A DNA stretch of 64,000 bases, taken from NCBI GenBank assembly GCA_051252515.1, contig JBPOFS010000001.1, positions 434,001-498,000 of the forward strand. Reading direction: 5' to 3'. The notes beneath the pieces were generated by a model. The model saw nothing but the letters and a program-made list of their open reading frames with translations, was not told the DNA's origin and did not search any database. Shown in pieces: positions 1-9,471 of the stretch. The stretch is from UBA5078 sp051252515 (GTDB lineage Bacteria; Pseudomonadota; Gammaproteobacteria; Pseudomonadales; Pseudohongiellaceae). The position numbers and the translations under genes are program-made. Each line of letters begins with the position of its first letter. Within the stretch, counting starts at the first letter, position 1.

Positions 1-961
1 ATACATCCTGCCCCTCTAGGAAGAAGGAGCGCTTCTCTGCGAAGAAAACCTCGAATGCCGTGAGGTTAACGACAACATCATCGGATTCGACGTTGCCGAA
101 ATCAGGATTCAAACTCGCCGAGACTTGCGTATTGGAGGTTGGACGCCAGAACACTTCCGCACCCGCACGTAGTTCTGAATCGTTACGGATACTATCGTGA
201 GTCGCCGAGACATAGGGGTAATAAGTAATCTGTCGACGCGGCTCGATATCTGACAACTCATAGAGATCGAAAGAGGATAAAAACTGCGCACCGGTCCCTG
301 GCAGGGCAGGATAGGACCAGGTTTCACCGGTAGCACCAATCTGACGCTCTGTGTATAAACCAATGCGGCGCGTGTCCCCTGTGGCTTGCGGTAGAGCCAT
401 CATCGACCAGGGAATAAACATCTCTGCAATCCAACCGCCTTCAACGACGGTAGCCTTGCCATCCCATGCGCCATCCCACTGGGTATTGTATTGGCGCTCA
501 GGCAGAATAGTGATGTCGTTCATAGAGCCGCCCACATTGACGCGCATTCCGTAGCCGTAGAGGCCTTCACCGGAAGGGTCAATCATGAAGACAAAACCAT
601 CTCGTACAATTTGTGTATCGCGCGATGTCATTCGGGCAACGATAGTGCCTTCAGGTTGATAGTTCATCACCCCGACGTATATGCCTCGTTCCGTATAAAA
701 AATACGGGTATGCGTCTCATAACTGGCTGGCGCTAAAGTATCGGGCGTGATCACACGCATGCCATCAAAATAGGGAATCTGATCCCAAATAGCTTCATCA
801 AGCTTACCATCGAGTACAAAATCGATAGTGTCTGCATCGGCCTTGCTAAGCTGAGTAACACCGTCTTGCGCCCACAGTAATGGACTACTTGAGATAAAAA
901 CGCTGATGATTAAAGCGAACGGTTGCACACAACGAGGCAACCCTAATTTGAAACGATTCAT
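1..961 (-). CDS. DUF5916/CBM9-like outer-membrane protein, 3' part cut off by window edge
   Basis: The reading frame is open on the minus strand from an ATG at 961 (an in-frame ATG also lies at 967) to base 1, giving about 320 residues of N-terminal sequence. A signal peptide ends near SSPLLWAQ. It is followed by a carbohydrate-binding family 9-like beta-sandwich region (FVLDGKLDEAIWDQIP) and then the start of a barrel-like part with the motif NPDFGNVESDDVVVN and EKRSFFLEG. The same motif block (NPDFSQVESDEPQVTVN, ERRPFFVEN) occurs in the complete protein at 27312, so the two are paralogues. Family members are outer-membrane proteins of unknown function; the ligand cannot be told from sequence. 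The C-terminal half lies outside the window. Confidence 0.8.
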   Translation of the reverse strand, partial: MNRFKLGLPRCVQPFALIISVFISSSPLLWAQDGVTQLSKADADTIDFVLDGKLDEAIWDQIPYFDGMRVITPDTLAPASYETHTRIFYTERGIYVGVMNYQPEGTIVARMTSRDTQIVRDGFVFMIDPSGEGLYGYGMRVNVGGSMNDITILPERQYNTQWDGAWDGKATVVEGGWIAEMFIPWSMMALPQATGDTRRIGLYTERQIGATGETWSYPALPGTGAQFLSSFDLYELSDIEPRRQITYYPYVSATHDSIRNDSELRAGAEVFWRPTSNTQVSASLNPDFGNVESDDVVVNLTAFEVFFAEKRSFFLEGQDV

Positions 962-1199
962 TGGCATAACTCACGACAGAGATAAGGCATGCGCCAACAT
1001 TGTGAAGAATTTCTTTCAATGCAGCGCCCAAAGGGGCTGCAATATACTCTATTACCTAGATAATTTCTTCTGCCGAAACAATTAGTTGCATTTACACGTT
1101 GAAAATTAATCTCAAGCCCTACTCGCAACGTATTAAGCGTTAATAGATTCTTTTTTATGCATTGCCAAGGACCACACTATCAAACCTCAAAATTCAATT

Positions 1200-2621
1200 A
1201 TGTGGTTTCGCCAAGACTTACGACTTAGCGACAACCCCGCCTTAACCGCCGCATCATCGGATGACGTCATAGCCGTGTATATCCTTGATGACATCAATAG
1301 CGAGCGTGAGGCAATGGGAGCGGCCAGCCGGTGGTGGCTTCACCATTCCCTCTGCGCGCTGAACACCAGCCTCAGCGGCAATCTATTGGTATTAAAGGGC
1401 GATCCACTGACACTTCTCCCCGCCTTAGCCAAGGCAATGGGCAGCACGCAAGTCCATTGGAATCGTTGCTATGAACCATGGCGAATACACCGTGACAAAA
1501 CCCTTAAAGAACAATTGAATGCTCAATCCATTGAGGCTCACAGTTATAACGCTTCACTCTTGTGGGAACCGTGGCAGATACAGAAAAAAGATGGCACCCC
1601 GTATAAGGTATTCACCCCATACTTTAGACGCGGATGCTTACAAGCAATCCCTCCTCGACTGCCAACCCCTGCACCGAAGGGATTAAGCCTATCGACGCAG
1701 ACACTCCCTAAATCCTATCTCGCCCACCTCGGAGCGAAAGGGATCGATGCATTGGCGCTCCTCCCAACTATTGCTTGGGATACCACGATGCAAAGCACCT
1801 GGCACATTGGTGAACGCGCCGCGCAAAAACGTTTATCTGAATTTTTACAATCGGGGTTGGACAACTATAAAGATGGTCGCAACTTTCCAGAACGCGATAA
1901 TGTTTCGCGCTTATCGCCGCACCTGCATTTTGGCGAGATATCCCCTAATCAAGTATGGGGCGAGTCGCATCAGGTAGGCCTTATGGAACATTTCGACAAC
2001 GACCTCGATTGCTTTCAATCTGAGCTTGGTTGGCGGGAATTTTCACACTCACTTCTATACTACAACCCCACTTTACCCACTGAGAATTTGCAAACGAAGT
2101 TTGATCGCTTCCCATGGGCGAACGATAAAGCCTCACTTGAGGCATGGCAAAAAGGACAAACAGGTTACCCACTTGTTGATGCAGGCATGCGTGAGCTATG
2201 GCAAACAGGCTATATGCATAACCGTGTTCGGATGGTGGTGGGGTCGTTTTTAGTTAAAAACCTTTTGCTGCATTGGCATCATGGGCAAGCTTGGTTTTGG
2301 GATTGTTTAGTCGATGCCGATCTAGCGGCCAATAGTGCGAGCTGGCAATGGATTGCGGGATGCGGAGCCGATGCAGCGCCGTTTTTTCGCGTATTCAACC
2401 CTGCCACGCAGAGCGAACGCTTTGACGCCAACGGCACGTATATTCGTCAGTACGTGCCAGAGATTTCCGCCCTACCTGATAAGTATCTGCATAATCCGAG
2501 CGCAGCTCCTAGTCACATACTCGAACAGGCCAATATTACCTTGGGCAAAGATTACCCGCGCGCTATCGTGGATCTAAAGACATCACGCGAGCGCGCCTTA
2601 GCCGCATACAAGACGCTTTAA
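1200..2621 (+). CDS. phrB: Deoxyribodipyrimidine photolyase (CPD class I type)
   Basis: Light-dependent repair of cyclobutane pyrimidine dimers in DNA using FAD and an antenna pigment. The protein (473 residues from this ATG) has the N-terminal alpha/beta domain starting WFRQDLRLSDN, then the helical FAD-binding domain with DGRNFPERD (225-233), LSPHLHFGEISP (238-249), GYPLVDAGMREL (322-333), MHNRVRMVVGSFL (339-351) and WQWIAGCGADAAPFFRVFNP (382-401), all standard for the photolyase/cryptochrome family. The start is doubtful: the ATG at 1200 leaves almost no residues before WFR and has no ribosome-binding site at a proper distance, whereas AAGGA at 1167-1171 sits 7 nt before an in-frame ATC at 1179, which would add seven residues. 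No ATG, GTG or TTG lies in frame between. Convergent with trpE, the stops being 1 base apart. Confidence 0.93.
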   Translation: MWFRQDLRLSDNPALTAASSDDVIAVYILDDINSEREAMGAASRWWLHHSLCALNTSLSGNLLVLKGDPLTLLPALAKAMGSTQVHWNRCYEPWRIHRDKTLKEQLNAQSIEAHSYNASLLWEPWQIQKKDGTPYKVFTPYFRRGCLQAIPPRLPTPAPKGLSLSTQTLPKSYLAHLGAKGIDALALLPTIAWDTTMQSTWHIGERAAQKRLSEFLQSGLDNYKDGRNFPERDNVSRLSPHLHFGEISPNQVWGESHQVGLMEHFDNDLDCFQSELGWREFSHSLLYYNPTLPTENLQTKFDRFPWANDKASLEAWQKGQTGYPLVDAGMRELWQTGYMHNRVRMVVGSFLVKNLLLHWHHGQAWFWDCLVDADLAANSASWQWIAGCGADAAPFFRVFNPATQSERFDANGTYIRQYVPEISALPDKYLHNPSAAPSHILEQANITLGKDYPRAIVDLKTSRERALAAYKTL

Positions 2622-2622
2622 T

Positions 2623-4101
2623 CTAAAGCGTTTGCAGCCCTTTCTCGGCCAACGCCACGGCGCGGAATATTGCTCGCGCCTTGTTGATGGTCTCTTCCCA
2701 CTCTAATTGGGGAACGGAGTCCGCAACAACGCCGGCTCCAGCCTCCACATACAGTTTTTCGTTTTTAATCACGGCTGTGCGAATCGCGATAGCCATATCG
2801 AGATTGCCGTTCCAGCCTAAATAACCCATTGCGCCACCGTAAATGCCGCGTTTCACTGGTTCGATTTCATCGATGATTTCCATGGCTCGCACTTTCGGCG
2901 CACCACTGAGCGTCCCTACTGGCAATGTCGCCTTAAGGACATCAAGGGAATTACAATCTTTGCGCATCGTGCTTTCGACGATCGAGGCGATATGCATAAC
3001 ATGGGAGTAGCGCTCTACAAACATCTTACGAGGCACTGTCACGCTGCCGGTTTCAGACACGCGGCCAGAATCATTTCGGCTAAGATCAATCAACATTAGA
3101 TGTTCGGCGATCTCTTTGGCGTCCGCTAGCAGCTCTTCTTCAAGCGCCAAGTCTTCCACTTCTGTTTTTCCGCGCTTACGAGTGCCTGCCAAGGGTCGAA
3201 CGGTAATTTTTCCCTCTTCCACTCGCGCCAATATTTCGGGTGAGGCACTGACAACATGATGATCACCCATATTGAAGAACACCATATAAGGTGATGGGTT
3301 CAGATACCGTAATGCTCGGTAAACATTCATGGGGTCGCCAGTAAAAGGCACAGACATACGCTGAGCAATCACCACTTGCATGACATCACCGGCAAGAATG
3401 TAATCTTTAATCCGGTTAACGCCACGCTCAAAGTCCGGCTGTTTAAACCGTGATTCGAAATCAGCTTCGTTCACCTCGCGCCCAGTCACTAGCTCAGGGA
3501 CAGGAACAGGGGCACAAAGCGCAGACTGAAGATCATCAAGGCGCAGCTGCGCATCGTTGTAGGCATCAGCTTGTTGTGGGTCCGCATTGACGATCAACGA
3601 AAGCGTGCCGCGCAGATTGTCGAACACCACGACTTCTTCAGACACCATCAAGAGGATGTCTGGCGTGCCGATGTCGTCCTCCCCCGGAGCTGCGCCCAGG
3701 CTTGGCTCAACGTAACGCACCGTGTCGTAACCGAAATACCCTACTAGTCCGCCGCAGAAATTTTGACCGCCTTTTAGCGGCGCCACGTTATAGCGAGACT
3801 TAAAATCCTCGATATAAACGAAAGGATCATCACACTCTAGTTGCTCAACGATTTGCCCGTTGGTCTCGACTGTAATCTTGGACCCAACCACTCGTAACAC
3901 TGTGCGACATGGCAACCCAATAATGGAATAACGCCCCCACTTCTCGCCGCCTTGAACAGACTCGAAAAAATAGGTATGAAGCCCACGACCTAACTTGAGA
4001 TAAGTCGAAAGTGGGGTTTCCAAATCCGCCAGAACTTGGCGGACCATAGGAATGCGGTTATAACCTTGTGCAGCAAGCGCCGCAAATTCTTGGGCTGTCA
4101 T
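2623..4101 (-). CDS. trpE: Anthranilate synthase component I
   Basis: Converts chorismate and ammonia (from the TrpG glutaminase) into anthranilate, the first step of tryptophan synthesis. The 492-residue length fits TrpE rather than PabB or MenF. An N-terminal region with YFFESVQGGEKWGRYSIIG corresponds to the tryptophan-sensing domain. The chorismate-binding domain carries GDVMQVVIAQRMS, PSPYMVFFNMG, PLAGTRKRGKT, LIDLSRNDSGRV, LPVGTLSGAPKVRAMEIIDE and GGAMGYLGWNGNLDMAIAIR. It lies 15 bp downstream of rpe, on the same strand, so the two are probably cotranscribed. The gph gene usually found between them in gammaproteobacteria is absent, and trpG is not in the window. No leader peptide with Trp codons was seen. 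Confidence 0.96.
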   Translation of the reverse strand: MTAQEFAALAAQGYNRIPMVRQVLADLETPLSTYLKLGRGLHTYFFESVQGGEKWGRYSIIGLPCRTVLRVVGSKITVETNGQIVEQLECDDPFVYIEDFKSRYNVAPLKGGQNFCGGLVGYFGYDTVRYVEPSLGAAPGEDDIGTPDILLMVSEEVVVFDNLRGTLSLIVNADPQQADAYNDAQLRLDDLQSALCAPVPVPELVTGREVNEADFESRFKQPDFERGVNRIKDYILAGDVMQVVIAQRMSVPFTGDPMNVYRALRYLNPSPYMVFFNMGDHHVVSASPEILARVEEGKITVRPLAGTRKRGKTEVEDLALEEELLADAKEIAEHLMLIDLSRNDSGRVSETGSVTVPRKMFVERYSHVMHIASIVESTMRKDCNSLDVLKATLPVGTLSGAPKVRAMEIIDEIEPVKRGIYGGAMGYLGWNGNLDMAIAIRTAVIKNEKLYVEAGAGVVADSVPQLEWEETINKARAIFRAVALAEKGLQTL

Positions 4102-4116
4102 AACAATGTGAAAACC

Positions 4117-4797
4117 TTAATGATTGATCGGAGCATGGCCAAGCTCAGTGCGCATGGCCGCTATCGTATCCGCATAGCTATCGCTATTAAATATTGCTGA
4201 ACCTGCCACAAACATATCAGCACCCGCTTTGGCGATTTCCGCAATGTTCTGAATGCCAACGCCGCCATCGACTTCGAGACGAATCTGCTGATGACTCTCA
4301 TCAATCAGCTTACGGACCTGAGTGAGTTTCTTAAGCGTGGAAGGAATAAACTTTTGCCCACCAAATCCAGGGTTCACTGACATCAACAAAATGACGTCAA
4401 TCTTATCCATAAGGTATTCAAGGCAATCGAGACTAGTCGCAGGGTTAAACACTAAGCCCGCTTGGCAGCCGGCATCACGAATCAACTGCAAAGAGCGATC
4501 GATGTGATTGGTGGCCTCTGGATGGAAAGTAATAATACTAGCACCAGCTTTCGCGAAATCTTCGATCATCTGGTCAACCGGGGACACCATAAGATGCACA
4601 TCGATTGGCGCTTTCACGCCGTAATCTCGCAGCGCCTTACAAATCATAGGACCGATAGTCAGATTCGGCACATAGTGGTTATCCATCACGTCGAAGTGAA
4701 TCACGTCAGCGCCGGCAGCTAGAACTGCATCGACTTCTTCTCCAAGGCGAGCAAAGTCGGCGGAAAGGATAGAGGGGGCGATAAGGTACTTAGTCAT
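4117..4797 (-). CDS. rpe: Ribulose-phosphate 3-epimerase
   Basis: Interconverts ribulose 5-phosphate and xylulose 5-phosphate in the pentose phosphate pathway, in the cytosol. The 226-residue TIM barrel shows the family blocks ILSADFARLGEEV, HFDVMDNHYVPNLTIGP, DVHLMV, MSVNPGFGGQKFIP and LEVDGGVG, containing the metal-binding His/Asp residues and the phosphate-binding loop. The ATG at 4797 is chosen over an upstream TTG at 4809 because GGA precedes it at about 7 nt and because the protein then begins MTKYLIAPSILSADF, as is usual. First gene of an rpe-trpE pair; the conserved gph between them is missing. Confidence 0.96.
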   Translation of the reverse strand: MTKYLIAPSILSADFARLGEEVDAVLAAGADVIHFDVMDNHYVPNLTIGPMICKALRDYGVKAPIDVHLMVSPVDQMIEDFAKAGASIITFHPEATNHIDRSLQLIRDAGCQAGLVFNPATSLDCLEYLMDKIDVILLMSVNPGFGGQKFIPSTLKKLTQVRKLIDESHQQIRLEVDGGVGIQNIAEIAKAGADMFVAGSAIFNSDSYADTIAAMRTELGHAPINH

Positions 4798-4876
4798 AAT
4801 GGAATCCAATTTCTCGAGTAGTCGGTATTTTACAGAGATTCTCTTTTTGTGCAGCGTTTACTGCAAGATTTGTTCG

Positions 4877-5554
4877 TTAGTCGGCAAGGAGCAAGCCCTC
4901 TAGCTCTGCCAAGCGCTCAGGGGTACCAATATCAAACCACCGCCCGGTGAACTTCTCCGCCGCAATCTGATCAAGCGCGATGGCCTCATCTAACACCGGT
5001 CTTAAGGCCAATGGAGCCTCATCAAGCCCCGTAAATAAGGCCGGGTGCATAACACTGATACCACTATACGTTAGGCCTTGGCTCGAAGCCTCGGCCAAGC
5101 GCAGACGGCCATCCTGCAGCAATGCAAAATCGCCGTTTTGATGATGATTGGGGTTCGCCACCATGACTAAACGCGCCTTAGTTTCAAAGCCATCGACCGG
5201 GCGCAAATTACGATAGTCATAGTCCGTAAAGACATCGCCGCTTATCACGGCGAAAGATTCATCACCCAGCATTGGCATGGCCTTAATGATGCCCCCTGCC
5301 GTCTCCAAGCGCTCAGACTCTCTCGAATACTGGATATTCGCGCCATAATTACTGCCATCGCCTAGAGCCGCCTCAAGGGTCGCCCCCAAATAGAAGTGAT
5401 TAATCACTATGTCTGTAATGCCCGCCCGGACGAGATTCTCAATATGGTATTCAATCAAAGCCTTACCGCCGACCTTAAGCAAGGGCTTGGGGAGCGAGTC
5501 GGTCAATGGGCGCATCCGCGTCCCAAGCCCAGCGGCTAGAATAATGCCCCTCAT
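4877..5554 (-). CDS. murU: N-acetylmuramate alpha-1-phosphate uridylyltransferase
   Basis: Forms UDP-MurNAc from MurNAc 1-phosphate and UTP in the MurNAc recycling route that bypasses de novo synthesis by MurA/MurB. The 225-residue protein is a nucleotidyltransferase of the NTP_transferase family, starting IILAAGLGTRMRPLTDS followed by PKPLLKVGGKALIEYHIENL, with the metal-binding SGDVFTDYDY in the middle and FDIGTPERLAELE at the end. Its ATG overlaps the stop of amgK by 4 bases (ATGA), so the two are translationally coupled. The pairing with an AmgK-like kinase beside lptD, as known in Pseudomonas, is the main reason for preferring MurU over a generic sugar nucleotidyltransferase. Confidence 0.9.
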   Translation of the reverse strand: MRGIILAAGLGTRMRPLTDSLPKPLLKVGGKALIEYHIENLVRAGITDIVINHFYLGATLEAALGDGSNYGANIQYSRESERLETAGGIIKAMPMLGDESFAVISGDVFTDYDYRNLRPVDGFETKARLVMVANPNHHQNGDFALLQDGRLRLAEASSQGLTYSGISVMHPALFTGLDEAPLALRPVLDEAIALDQIAAEKFTGRWFDIGTPERLAELEGLLLAD

Positions 5555-6669
5555 ATCGGTCTCTGGGTCGATATGACAGTGGCAAGTTTATTATTGGCTA
5601 GGGGTAAAATTTTACTTTGCAGCCACTGCAAAAATTCATCCATTTCTGGGTGTTTGGCCGCCACTGTCACGACGTAATCAATCACAAGGGGAATGTCGGC
5701 CATATAGCGCTGCTTACCATCACGAAGATAAAGACGGCAGAAAATCCCGATTACCTTGATATGACGCTGCAAGCCCATCAGGTCGAAATCACGCAAGAAC
5801 GCGGCCTCATCTGCCGAATCGCCGCGCGCTAACAAGCCCTTTGCGACGGCCTTGCTACGAAACTCTAATGCCCAAGCATTGACTTGCTCGGGAGGCCAGA
5901 CGATATAACAGTCCCGCAATAGCGATACGAGGTCATAGGTATTGGCGCCGACGACGGCATCTTGAAAATCAATTACTCCAGGGGCGAGCGCTGGAGATTC
6001 GTCGCGAACCATCAAATTACGTGAGTGGTAGTCTCTATGTACGGCCACTTGTGGTTGAGATAAGGCCGCGTCTTCAAGGGAAGCCCATGTACGATCAAGC
6101 AACTCTCGTTCTTGCTGATCGAGCGACACTCCTAAAAACTCGTGGCAGAACCAATCATCAAACAAGGAGAGTTCGCGATGCAGCAAGGCCTTGTCATAAG
6201 GGGGGAGTTCCGAGCAATCACTATCGGCCTGCAAGGCAATGAGCGAGTCCATCGCGGCCCCGTATAGGGCCTCTACATCCTCTCCACGCTCTAATGCGGG
6301 CAGGTATAGCGCATCCCCGAAGTCTTGGAGCAACATGAACCCTTGCTCATAATCCGCCTCGATCACTCGCGGCGTGGTCAGCCCCGCTTTCCGAAACATA
6401 TTGGCGATGCTTACAAATTGTCGACAGTCCTCATGGGCTGGCGGCGCATCGACTAGCAGAAACTGTGTGGCTTTAAGGCACCTGTTGATCTCTGGACTAA
6501 CGAGTTCTTCATCGCTTTCCAAAGGCTTCACTAGCCGGATCCTAAAGTAGCGCCTAAAACTCGCATCTCCGGAGACTGTCTCTATTATCCCTTCTACAGG
6601 GCCATGTCCGGACATATCTTCCAAACAATGCTTTGCCCACCGTACTAACGCATCCTTTCTATTATCCAT
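5551..6669 (-). CDS. amgK: N-acetylmuramate/N-acetylglucosamine anomeric kinase
   Basis: Phosphorylates MurNAc (and GlcNAc) at the anomeric position, feeding MurU. The 372-residue protein belongs to the aminoglycoside phosphotransferase family: an N-lobe with DASFRRYFRI as nucleotide-binding loop, the catalytic loop HRDYHSRNLMV, and VIDFQDAVVG as the metal-binding segment. First gene of an amgK-murU operon, divergent from lptD across a region of about 140 bp that must hold both promoters. In pseudomonads this pathway gives intrinsic fosfomycin tolerance; that it does so here is inference. Confidence 0.9.
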   Translation of the reverse strand: MDNRKDALVRWAKHCLEDMSGHGPVEGIIETVSGDASFRRYFRIRLVKPLESDEELVSPEINRCLKATQFLLVDAPPAHEDCRQFVSIANMFRKAGLTTPRVIEADYEQGFMLLQDFGDALYLPALERGEDVEALYGAAMDSLIALQADSDCSELPPYDKALLHRELSLFDDWFCHEFLGVSLDQQERELLDRTWASLEDAALSQPQVAVHRDYHSRNLMVRDESPALAPGVIDFQDAVVGANTYDLVSLLRDCYIVWPPEQVNAWALEFRSKAVAKGLLARGDSADEAAFLRDFDLMGLQRHIKVIGIFCRLYLRDGKQRYMADIPLVIDYVVTVAAKHPEMDEFLQWLQSKILPLANNKLATVISTQRPI

Positions 6670-6807
6670 AGCTCTCGCTTTGTCCTGTTTCTATCCAACC
6701 CCTAATGAATTATTATGCAAACTCATTGTTCGGCCTAAAGCAGTAGTAAATGCTTTGATAACTGCCGACTCCGCAAACCGCCCTATTCTATTGGATTGCC
6801 TGCAACA

Positions 6808-9471
6808 ATGCAGTTTCGAAAAAACTTATTGTATTCCAACATTTGCCTAATCCTTTCCACTGGTGCTCTCCTCTTACAGCCTACTTCGGACGCTTTGGCG
6901 CAAACTAGGGCCGGCAACACGGACCAATGGACTTGCCGAGCCGATTCCAATGGCGCTTGGGAGTGCATCGAGAACCCCGCCGCCGCACGAGACAGTAGCA
7001 CTTCTGGCGTTGTAGTCCAGCGTGGCGCACGCCGCACGACGCAATCAGTCAATGCCGCTCCAGCGCCCGCCAATGCTCTGCAATCGAGCTCCGCATTGGA
7101 TTGGATTCCCGTCGAGCAAATGACGGCCGAACAATTGGCGCAAATGGAAGACAATTGCTGCGGCGCGTTTATTGAACCAGAGCGACGCGATAGCAACGGC
7201 AAATTGATTGATCTAGAGGCCCAGCCAGAAGGCTCTGCGACCCTGTTCACCGCTCCCGGCGGCATCAGTCAAAGCGAGAACAGCTCCGTAAACATTGAAG
7301 GCACGGTAGCCATTCAACAAGGCAATCGCACGGTGAACAACACCGCCTCTACCTTCATAGACCAAGAAGCCGACACTATCACGCTCTCTGGCGATGTCGT
7401 ATTCCGCGAACCGGGCATTCTACTGCGCGGTGACACGGCCTTTGTAGATCAAAGCAATAGTCTCAATCGAATTGAAAATGCCAATTACGTTCTGCATCAA
7501 TACGGCATTCACGGCGCTGCGAATGTCATTATCTATGACAGCAACGGTGAAGTGCTTGCCATTGAAAATGGTGAGTTTAGTCGCTGCGAACCTGGCAATG
7601 AGTTCTGGAAACTACAAGCCGAGAGCATGACTCTGGACACTAAAGCAGGGATAGGCGTTGCCACCTCTGTGACTTTGCGCATGAAAGACGTCCCAGTGTT
7701 CCATTACCCGTTCACCGTGCCATTCCCATTGGGAGACCAAAGAATGTCAGGGCTGTTGGCGCCAAGCATTGGTTCCACGAGCGATGGTGGCTTCGACTAC
7801 TCTCAGCCTTATTACTTGAATCTAGCGCCACACTACGATGCCACGATTACGCCACGCTACATTGCCGAAAGAGGCGTGATGGCGAGCGCGGAATTTCGCT
7901 ATTTGGCCGACTGGTCGATGAACACTATCAGCGCATCGTTACTGCCTGATGACAAACGCTACGATGCCTCTACCCCTTACGTTCTAGGCTCCGATGTGGC
8001 CCCGCGTAGCAAACGCTGGTTTGCAGGTTTTCAACACACAGGTCAATTAGGCGAGCATTGGGCAACCGAGGTGAATTACGAAGCGGTCAGTGATGATAAT
8101 TACTTCCGTGACCTTGGCAGCAGCGGTCTGACCGTGTCTAGCCGCACCTACCTGCAGCGTTTAGGGCAGTTGAACTATCGCAATACCAATTGGTATGCCG
8201 GCACCAAGGTGCAGCGCATCGACATCATCGACCCTTATATTTCTGCCAGCGATCTGAATCGGCCTTATGACCGCCTGCCAGAGCTAATGCTCGGCAATGA
8301 GTACAATCTCGGCGGCTTTCAAATCGGCGTTGATGCGAACCACGTACGCTTCGATCGCAGCCTAAATGTCACGCAACTCAGTGCAGCGCAATTGGATAAC
8401 GGCGCACTCGTCACCGGTAACCGCGCGCACATTGAACCGCATATCAGCTACCCCATCCGTGGGAACGCTGGATTTATCGTGCCTACGGTGAAATACAAAT
8501 ACACGGCGTGGTCATTGGATCAACAAGCGTTAGACACTCAAGACAATCCCGACCGCGGCGTCGGCGTCTTCAGCCTAGATACCGGCTTGGTCTTTGAGCG
8601 CGAGATGAACCTTGGCAATGGCTTTATACAAACACTAGAGCCGCGCCTGTATTATTTATACAGCGAGCAAAAAGATCAGTCCTATTTACCGACTTTCGAC
8701 ACAGCGCAGTTGAACTTCAGTTTTGGTCAGCTATTTCGCGATGATCGCTTCAGTGGTCGCGACCGAGTGGGCGATGCTAATCAAATCAGCGCCGCAATCG
8801 GCAGCCGGTTTATCAATGCCCGCGGCCAAGAGAAAGCGCGCATTAGCATAGGCCAGATCTTTTATTTAGAAGACCGAATCGTCTCATTGGACAGCCCGGT
8901 GCAGAGCTGGGTGACCTTGCAGCCTCGCGATACCGATCGCTCAGCCATCGTTAGTGAAGGCAGCTATCAGTTTAACGATACTTGGCGTTTCAACGCCGAT
9001 GTACAGTGGAATGAATTCGATCAACGAATTGATGAAGGCAGCGCAGGCTTTCGCTACCAGAGCGATAATAGTCATATTTTCAACCTCGCCTATCGCTACC
9101 GTCTGCTAGTGAACCTATACGGCCCTGTGCCCGCGGGCATTAACCCAGAAATCAAACAAACCGACGTTTCTGGCGTTTGGCCATTGAGCAATAATTGGCG
9201 TTTGCTAGGTCGATGGCACTATGATCACAGTAACAGCCGGAACTTGGATGCCTTTGCAGGGGTCGAATACAGCAATTGTTGCGCTACAATTCGACTTATT
9301 GGCCGCGAATGGATCGATGATGATGAGTTCTTCCTCCAGCAGGACGAACCCAATACCGGCGTATTTTTTCAGCTAACCCTCAACGGCTTAGGCAACATCA
9401 GTGGCGGGGGAATCAGCAGATTACTCAGTGACGGCATCCTGGGTTTTAAGGAGTATGAAGCAAATGAATAA
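6808..9471 (+). CDS. lptD: LPS-assembly outer-membrane protein LptD
   Basis: Outer-membrane beta-barrel that, with the lipoprotein LptE, inserts lipopolysaccharide into the outer leaflet. About 887 residues. The signal peptide ends near TSDALAQ. Next come a Cys-containing N-terminal segment (WTCRADSNGAWECIENP), the periplasmic OstA/jellyroll domain (roughly residues 150-270, with ADTITLSGDVVFREPG) and the barrel with MSGLLAPSIGSTSDGGFDYS. Cysteines in EDNCCGAF and near the C terminus (SNCCATIRLIGREW) could form the interdomain disulfides needed for LptD maturation. The ATG at 6808 is preferred to an in-frame TTG at 6796; neither has a strong ribosome-binding site. First gene of lptD-surA-pdxA-rsmA-apaG-apaH. 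Confidence 0.96.
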   Translation: MQFRKNLLYSNICLILSTGALLLQPTSDALAQTRAGNTDQWTCRADSNGAWECIENPAAARDSSTSGVVVQRGARRTTQSVNAAPAPANALQSSSALDWIPVEQMTAEQLAQMEDNCCGAFIEPERRDSNGKLIDLEAQPEGSATLFTAPGGISQSENSSVNIEGTVAIQQGNRTVNNTASTFIDQEADTITLSGDVVFREPGILLRGDTAFVDQSNSLNRIENANYVLHQYGIHGAANVIIYDSNGEVLAIENGEFSRCEPGNEFWKLQAESMTLDTKAGIGVATSVTLRMKDVPVFHYPFTVPFPLGDQRMSGLLAPSIGSTSDGGFDYSQPYYLNLAPHYDATITPRYIAERGVMASAEFRYLADWSMNTISASLLPDDKRYDASTPYVLGSDVAPRSKRWFAGFQHTGQLGEHWATEVNYEAVSDDNYFRDLGSSGLTVSSRTYLQRLGQLNYRNTNWYAGTKVQRIDIIDPYISASDLNRPYDRLPELMLGNEYNLGGFQIGVDANHVRFDRSLNVTQLSAAQLDNGALVTGNRAHIEPHISYPIRGNAGFIVPTVKYKYTAWSLDQQALDTQDNPDRGVGVFSLDTGLVFEREMNLGNGFIQTLEPRLYYLYSEQKDQSYLPTFDTAQLNFSFGQLFRDDRFSGRDRVGDANQISAAIGSRFINARGQEKARISIGQIFYLEDRIVSLDSPVQSWVTLQPRDTDRSAIVSEGSYQFNDTWRFNADVQWNEFDQRIDEGSAGFRYQSDNSHIFNLAYRYRLLVNLYGPVPAGINPEIKQTDVSGVWPLSNNWRLLGRWHYDHSNSRNLDAFAGVEYSNCCATIRLIGREWIDDDEFFLQQDEPNTGVFFQLTLNGLGNISGGGISRLLSDGILGFKEYEANE

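Noticed and set aside
6783..7265. 160-residue open frame opposite the start of lptD
   Set aside because: It lies antisense to the conserved lptD gene and has no recognisable domain; a shadow frame.
9401..9463. N-terminal extension of surA inside lptD
   Set aside because: The extension has no ribosome-binding site; AAGGAG and the signal peptide point to the ATG at 9464.
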